In this document: positions 57,791 through 64,000 of the stretch, one piece after another
How the letters are laid out: the number at the start of each line of letters is the position of its first letter
Position numbering within the stretch: position 1 is the stretch's first letter
NCBI GenBank assembly: GCA_947044365.1
Contig: OX345644.1
Location: forward strand, 5,987,577 to 6,051,576
Direction: 5' to 3'
DNA length: 64,000 nucleotides
Origin: Petrosia ficiformis
Taxonomy: Eukaryota; Porifera; Demospongiae; Haplosclerida; Petrosiidae
Made by a program: the position numbers and the translations under genes
The notes under the pieces: generated by a model
Database searches by the model: none
Seen by the model: only the letters and a program-made list of their open reading frames with translations
Told to the model about the DNA's origin: nothing

Positions 57791-60360
57791 AGATTTGTTT
57801 CATGAACATTAATACATAACTGTTGTTACTGATTTCAACAAGGACTTGTGATAATAAATAATTGTATTGTATCTTGTCCCATGCACGATATATTTTTGTA
57901 CCTTATGAATGAATAACTAATACATGTGTGTTTTACTTTATTCAAATGACTTTACTTCTGACTAATTCATTTATAAATGAAAATGATTAAAAACTTAACT
58001 CTAATATTTTGGAGTGTTTAGCTGTTTAATCAACCTAAATTCTATTAATAATTTTCGGAAACATTCATAATTATCGTTAGAATTCATTGGAAGAAATATA
58101 TATAAGTGTATTGGAGTGAATGATTAATGAAATCAGACACTGAGCATTATTATATATGCACTTTCACTTTTTGGAGGGATATTAACTTGATTAACATCCT
58201 TTTTTGTTTATAATAATTATGAAAATATTTAGTAGACTGGCCTCTGTAATTACGTTTGGTGGTGTTAGTCACTGATTTGTTTAGATCATCCATGTATGGT
58301 TGGTATTTTAATTATGTATGTATGAATCTGACTTTTATGAATGTGTGTGTGCATGTGTGTTTATATGTAACACTGTATTATCAGTACAAATGGATCATAA
58401 ATAAACAGTTTAATTTTTAACATAATAATGATTTTGTTCTTATTGGAATATGTACATACGTGTAATCTTCCAGCACAATTTGTACTTAGCAATATATTAG
58501 AGTGTGATTTATGTTACTGTAACTGTTCTCACTTGGAAGATAATATATATAATCAGTATAATTATGATTATTATATACATAGACAAAGTATAACTAATTT
58601 TCGCCCCCTACAGCTATGTGAAAGCAGCTTGATTTAAATGTAAAAACTGATTTATAATGTACTTATCAATTCTACTTTTTTCCATAACTGTACTGTAACT
58701 GAATTTGGTATTAAAATATATTTTTATCAGTAGTATATATACTACAGTGTACAATATTGTAATATATACACTAAGTGAAACCTTTAGAAAATTATATGTA
58801 TAATATAGAAACATGAATTTGTAGTAACCTTTGGTACAGTCATTTTAAATTAGTAATTAAACTAGTAAATAACAATAACATGAACTTATAGTAGGTTCAG
58901 ACTGACTTACTCAAAATCATATCATCAGTGAATATGCACTTAGAAGACTTGTATGAAATAGACATAATGATAATGTGTTTAGTTATTCAGTGTGTGTGTG
59001 CAAGCACTGGAATATACATCTTATTTCAGTGTAATATTATTTATGAAATAATGACTGTTGTTTCTTCACATTTGACGGTTGATAATTTAGCTTATAGAAT
59101 TCACATCATGTATTCAAACAACATTTTCATTCAGTTTTGAAATGAAAATAAATAGAAGATGGCTACTGTATATAAAAGTATAATCTTAACTATGCTTGAT
59201 ACATTGACTAAAATTGAGTGTTAGACCACTTATAATAATTGTAAGCTTGTACTTTTACACTGCATGTTATTTTTCCACATATCATAATTATGTTTGGAAT
59301 TAGTTGATCCAGCTATTGAGTCAATCAGTCTGAGCCCATGCACTTTTGTGATGTAATAAAAATATTATGATATATGTTATGTTACTATATATAATAACAA
59401 TGATTATGTAATGGAATTAGCTAGTGTTAACATTGTCAGATTGTTCTTATTACTGCTTCAGCTACTAAATTCGAACATTCAATGCTCCCACTGATATACA
59501 TTTTATATCTACAATTGGTATGTTAATGAACATTAAGAAGTGATGACTGTTGTTTCTTCACATTTGGTATTTTTGCTTACAGAATTCACATCATGTATAC
59601 AAACAACATTTTCATTCAGTTTTGAAATGAAACCTGCCTGCATGTGGTCAATAATTCTTATAGATTTTTCTAGTTCTTTTTTTTATACAAAAATAAATAA
59701 AACAATTGGATGACAGCAACAATAACTTACCTATTTTTTAAAGCTTATTAAGTTTAAGTATATTAAGAATGAAGAAGCCAGATACTTGGATTCCACACTA
59801 CTATTAAACTGTAGAAAATGTCTACTGTGTATATACTATCATCCTATTTGTGCTTGATACATTGACTAGAACTGAGTGTTAGGAAGTCAGTGACATGTCT
59901 ACTTTACTGTCCATTAATTGTAAACTTGTACTCTTCCACTGTATGTTACTATTCCACATAATTATCTTAATTATGTTTGGAATTAATTGATCTAGCTGTT
60001 GAGTCAGTCAGTCTGAACCCATGCACTTTTGTAACATAAAGAAAAATATTATGATATATGATATGTTACTATAATAATAATGATTATGTAATGACTAATT
60101 AGACAGACTAATTAGCTAGTGTTAACATTGTGAGATTGGTCTTATTCGTGCTTCGGCTACTAGATTCAAATATTTAATGCTCACAATATATACATCTTAT
60201 ATCTACAATTGTTATGTTAATGAACATTAAGAACTGATGAAGCCTTCTATATGACTTTGACGAGTAGTATATAAATATAAACAATTTACATACTTGATTA
60301 TTCATATCATTTGAAGAATATTTCAGTATCTAAACTTCAAGTATTGAGCACTGAACAAAG
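57791..60360. other. Large spacer with duplicated flanks and an orphan promoter module
   Basis: 57791-58860 resembles 61249-62050, the flank after the next gene (shared CAATTTGTACTTAGCAATAT). 59050-59130 and 59545-59640 are a local duplicate (TTCACATCATGTAT; ACAACATTTTCATTCAG). 59290-59545 is a promoter module without a following gene. 59975-60360 is the active-looking module of the gene at 60361, with TATAAATA at 60270-60277, 84 bases before the ATG. No further gene is supported. Confidence 0.6.
60270..60277 (+). promoter_or_regulatory. TATA box of collagen-like gene at 60361
   Basis: TATAAATA occurs 84 bases before the ATG here. Equivalent boxes are at 55048, 56819 and 62611, 79-91 bases before their ATGs. 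Confidence 0.6.
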
Positions 60361-61248
60361 ATGAAGTGGATGTATCTTTTTATCGCTACAATTATTGTAT
60401 CTTTCACCACTGTTAAAGGTACACATTATTGTAATTATTATTAAATGTATACATGATTTATATTCCCTTACATAGCTTTACCTACAAGTGACAAACCAAC
60501 TACAGATGTTATCCATTTTAACACATCTTCATCTCTCGTTGATCTAATGGAATTATTGAAAGGAAGAGATGGTCGTGATGGAAGAGATGGACGAGATGGA
60601 AAAGATGGAGAAATGTGTTCCAGTGGGGAAGATGGGAAGGCAGGAGTAGCAGGACCACCTGGACCACCTGGACCTTCTGGTCCATCAGGGTCCAGTGTAG
60701 GTGGTGGAACAGTGTTTACTAGATGGGGGAAAACTACCTGTCCAAATACACCTAGTACTGAATTTGTGTATGAAGGAATAGTAGCAAAAACATTTTCATC
60801 TCAAATAGGAGGAGGAATAAATTATCAGTGTCTTCCAAAGAATCCTGATTACCTGAAATATGCAGCTGGAATACAACCACACCGGAATTATATTTACGGA
60901 GTTGAATATGAAGCTTTGGATAATGGTCCACTTGGTTTAATTTTTCATGGTGCTGTATGTGCTGTATGTTTCACACCTGTTAGAGGAGCATCTCTGATGA
61001 TACCTGCGAAAACAGTGTGTCCTGATGGCTGGACGCGTGAATATTATGGGTATCTAATGTCTGAATATGTGAACAATAAGGCTTATGCTACTTATGAATG
61101 TGTTGACAAAGATGCTGAATCAGTTACTGGAACTGGTAGTCAAACACATGGAGCGATTTTTATGCATGTTGAGACTAAGTGTGAAACATTTCTATGTCCT
61201 CCATATGAAACAGGAAAGGAACTTACTTGTGTAGTCTGTACCAAGTAA
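60361..61248 (+). CDS. Short-chain collagen C4-like protein with a Gly-to-Cys break in the stalk
   Basis: Exons 60361-60418 and 60476-61248, 276 residues. Same order as the gene at 56905: signal MKWMYLFIATIIVSFTTVK, LVDLMELLKG, collagen stretch and C4-type domain. In the stalk the triplets read GRDGRDGRDGKDGEM then CSSGED: one glycine is replaced by cysteine, and the repeat then resumes to GPPGPSGPSG. The same CSS is found in the pseudogene at 55139, so it is inherited. In collagens such a site would kink the helix or allow a disulfide between chains. The C-terminal domain differs from 56905 near TFSSQIGGGINYQCLP. Confidence 0.92.
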
Positions 61249-62699
61249 GGATTTGTTTCATGAACATTGATACATAACTCTTGTTATCGAATTTCAGTGA
61301 TTCATTGGTGAACGAGAAATTTTATTGTGTCTTGTCCTACATGTGTATTTTTTGTACCTACTGGATAACTAATGCATAATATTATATATACTTTTGTTTA
61401 ATGATACCTAATTTAATTTACATCTTCATTTATAAAGAAAATTGATTAAAAACACAAGTATAATAATTATTTTGAGGCGATTGCTTGTTTAATTAAATAT
61501 TTACATGATAATCAAGCTAAATTCTGGTAATATTTGAAATATGCAGTCATACACTGTATTATAGTTATAACTCATGGAAGTCATATACGAGTAGTGGGGA
61601 ATAATTAATAATAGGAGCTCAGATACTGAGCAATAGAAAAACATGCAATTTTTGGGAGGTGGGGGAGTATATTAACATCTTATGTTTATACCAATTATGA
61701 AAGTTTTGTTTTATTAATAAATTAAAAACTGTTTTATTAATTATTCCTCTCTTGATCTGATGGAACATTCGATGTACATACATGCAATCAATCGTCCAGC
61801 CCAATTTGTACTTAGCAATATACTACAGTGTGATTTATGTTACTGCAATTGTTGTGACCCTGAATATAATAATTATAACTATAATTATATAATGGCCAAA
61901 AGTATAACTAGTTTTCATCCTAGTTATGTGAAAGCAACTACATTATGTATAAAGTTTCTTGTTTATTCAAATTTTAAAATTTGAATGTAAAAACCGTATG
62001 TCTACTGATTTATGTACACAAAACTAATGTGCATATCATTTCTAGTTGTTTTCATAACTGAATTTTGTGATATCATTAATTAAATATTGTGGATGTTCCT
62101 TCAGCTAAAGGTCATTCACGTTCACCATGACCTCAGAAAAATGTTCATAACTTTAGATCGGAATAACCAATTTTTTTTACCTAGACCGGTTTTATATAAT
62201 TATCCTTTCCGTTCTTTTAACCTTATGACATTAAACTATACCCTATATTACAATTAAAGTCATTATATCTTAATTTTGAGCTCATCATGAATATGAACAG
62301 ACTCTACATGCATGTGCATTGGAAACTTGTACTCTTTCACTGTATGTCACTATTCCAAATATCTAATTATGTTTGGAATTAATTGATAATTGATCTAGCT
62401 ATTGAGTCAGTCAGTCTGACCGTATGTAATTGATCTAGCTATGGAGTGAATCAGTCTGGCCCATGTAATGTAATATGATATATGATTTGTTACTACACAT
62501 AGTAAATAACAATTATGTAATAGAGTCAAATATTCAATGCTTACACTAATGTACATCTTAATAAACATTTATGAAGTGTTTGAAACCTTCTATATGACCT
62601 TGACAAGTAGTATAAATAGAACAATCATGTATTTGATTATTCATATCCCTTAAAAAATATTTCAGGATCTATACTTCGGGTATTGAGCGCTGAACAAAG
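61249..62699. other. Spacer and promoter of the last collagen-like gene
   Basis: The first 800 bases resemble the flank after 57790. The MITE copy at 62120-62298 matches the one at 1813-2041. The promoter module begins about 62380 with CTATTGAGTCAGTCAGTCTG and has TATAAATA at 62611-62618. No other gene. Confidence 0.6.
62120..62298. repeat. MITE-like element, second copy of the 1.8 kb family
   Basis: It begins GTTCACCATGACCTCAGAAA, has the internal TTATGACATTAAACTATA and ends in ATGAATATGAAC. It is shorter than the first copy by about 50 bases. Sharing between distant parts of the window shows it is dispersed. Confidence 0.65.
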
Positions 62700-63572
62700 A
62701 TGAAGTGGATGTATCTTTTTATTACTATAACTCTCACCACTGTTAAAGGTACATAACTTAGTTATAATTATAAATAAATGTGTATTGCACGATTTATATT
62801 CACTTACATAGCTTCACCTACAAGTGACAAACCGAGTACAGATGTTGTGTATTTTAACACATCTTCTTCTCTCATTGATCTAATGGAGTTATTGAAAGGA
62901 AGAGATGGTCGTGATGGAAGAGATGGACGAGATGGAAAAGATGGAGAAGCAGGTGTGAAAGGAGAGAAAGGAGAGCAAGGTGTAGCGGGACCACCTGGTC
63001 CAACAGGGTCCAGTGCAAGTGGAGTAGTGTATACTAGATGGGGAAGGACTATATGCCCAGACACTCCTGGCACAGAGTTTGTATATGAAGGTATAGTTGC
63101 AAAGGGTTACTATGATCATTATGGAGGAGGAATAGATTACCAGTGTCTACCAAATGATCCTGATTATCTTGAGTTCCTCTCTGGAGTCCAAACCACCAGA
63201 GCGTATGTTGCTGGTGTTGAATATGAACAGTGGGATTGGACGAATGGTCCATATAGAGGTGTACATCTCCATGTCGCAGTTTGTGCAATCTGCCATACAT
63301 CAACAAAAGGGTCTTCTCTTATGATACCTGGAAAAACACAATGTCCTAAAGGCTGGACACAAGAGTACTATGGCTATCTGATGGCTGAGCGGCATTCACA
63401 TAAAGGTGCATCTACTTTTGTGTGTGTAGATAAAGATCCGGAGTCTCTTGATGGAAGTAGTGCTCAAACACATGGAGGGATTTTTATGAACGTTGAGAGT
63501 AAGTGTGATACTTTCTTATGTCCTCCATATGAGAATGGAAAGGAACTTACTTGTGTTGTTTGTACTAAATAA
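62700..63572 (+). CDS. Short-chain collagen C4-like protein with 12 Gly-X-Y triplets
   Basis: Exons 62700-62748 and 62812-63572, 269 residues. The signal peptide is three residues shorter than in the gene at 60361. The collagen stretch is perfect from GRDGRDGRDGKDGEA through GVKGEKGEQGVAGPPGPTG. The C4-type domain is the most diverged of the cluster (GYYDHYGGGIDYQCLPNDPD; AVCAICHTSTKGSSLMIPGK) but keeps every cysteine and the LCPPYENGKELTCVVCTK end. TATAAATA at 62611-62618. Confidence 0.92.
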
Positions 63573-64000
63573 TTCATAATTTTGTCCTTGTTTTTATTTT
63601 CATAATTTGTGTTATTAGGATCTTTTTACTGATAATCTGTTCACAGTTTCTAAATTGATAATGTATTTTGTGATTTGATTGTAATGTTACTTGAATGTCA
63701 ATTTTTTCATTCAATCCAATTAGTTTATAATCCTAAACTACTTACATATACTAGTATGTAAAGGATCATTACTGTAAACACTATTAACACAACTATTGTT
63801 ATTAAAAAATTGTCAAAAGTTTCATATAATTATTATATAGACTTGTTAACAATGAGTTCCAGTAACTCAGTGATTAATGTGCATAGATAGATATTTGTGA
63901 TGTGAAGCGTGCATGTAATGAAAATATTATGATATATGATATGTTACTATAATAATAATGATTATGTAATGACTAATTAGACAGACTAATTAGCTAGTGT
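63573..64000 (+). promoter_or_regulatory. 3' flank and start of a further promoter module at the window edge
   Basis: From about 63920 to the end (AATATTATGATATATGATAT through ACAGACTAATTAGCTAGTGT) the sequence matches 60045-60122 almost base for base. In that copy, and in the one ending at 54899, the collagen start codon comes about 240 bases later. The rest of the segment is AT-rich with no gene. Confidence 0.65.

Noticed and set aside
1..64000. CRISPR arrays, operons, ribosomal RNA genes or viral genomes
   Set aside because: No regularly spaced repeat-spacer structure, no rRNA-like stretch and no viral protein motif was seen. Introns and signal peptides point to an animal genome.

Overview
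The window looks like genomic DNA of a demosponge, most like Amphimedon. It is AT-rich, with short GT-AG introns (many of 50-80 bases), tandem families of secreted and surface proteins, and a short-chain collagen C4-type family known from sponges and some other early animals. Nothing prokaryotic or viral stands out. Gene models were built by hand from splice signals, reading-phase continuity and comparison of paralogues inside the window. No database search was possible, so family names come from recognised motifs.

Layout. 0-14.7 kb: two tandem 11-exon genes for type I membrane receptors, each with a signal peptide, four SRCR domains (two exons each), one membrane segment and a Ser/Thr/Pro-rich tail with PPxY motifs. 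14.9-22.7 kb: a four-exon DUF4062-NACHT-WD40 gene (NWD1-like, predicted 1601 residues). Its first intron carries a nearly fully palindromic 0.9 kb TA-flanked MITE. 23-36 kb: four tandem repeat units on the minus strand, each holding a small secreted Kunitz-inhibitor locus (one truncated pseudogene, two two-domain genes, one one-domain gene). A hAT-like element with a 39-bp minisatellite sits in the last unit. 36.5-42.7 kb: two nearly identical single-exon POT/SLC15-like transporters and a relic between them. 43-44.5 kb: decayed coding relics on both strands that suggest a broken ROC-COR-like GTPase gene. 45.7-50 kb: a 13-exon secreted cysteine-rich protein (VWC-like, CGGC-type, Kunitz and TIL modules). 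52-64 kb: a tandem short-chain collagen C4-like cluster with four intact genes and two pseudogenes. It appears to continue past the right edge.

How the genes relate. They do not form one pathway. Most are surface or extracellular: SRCR receptors, protease inhibitors, collagen-like matrix proteins. One is an intracellular NACHT sensor-type ATPase and two are transporters. The common theme is local duplication followed by divergence: TM and tail in the SRCR pair, the P1 inhibitory residue in the Kunitz set, collagen stalk length in the C4 set, and exon amplification of TIL domains. Much of the intergenic space is repeated DNA, including at least five short inverted-repeat element families.
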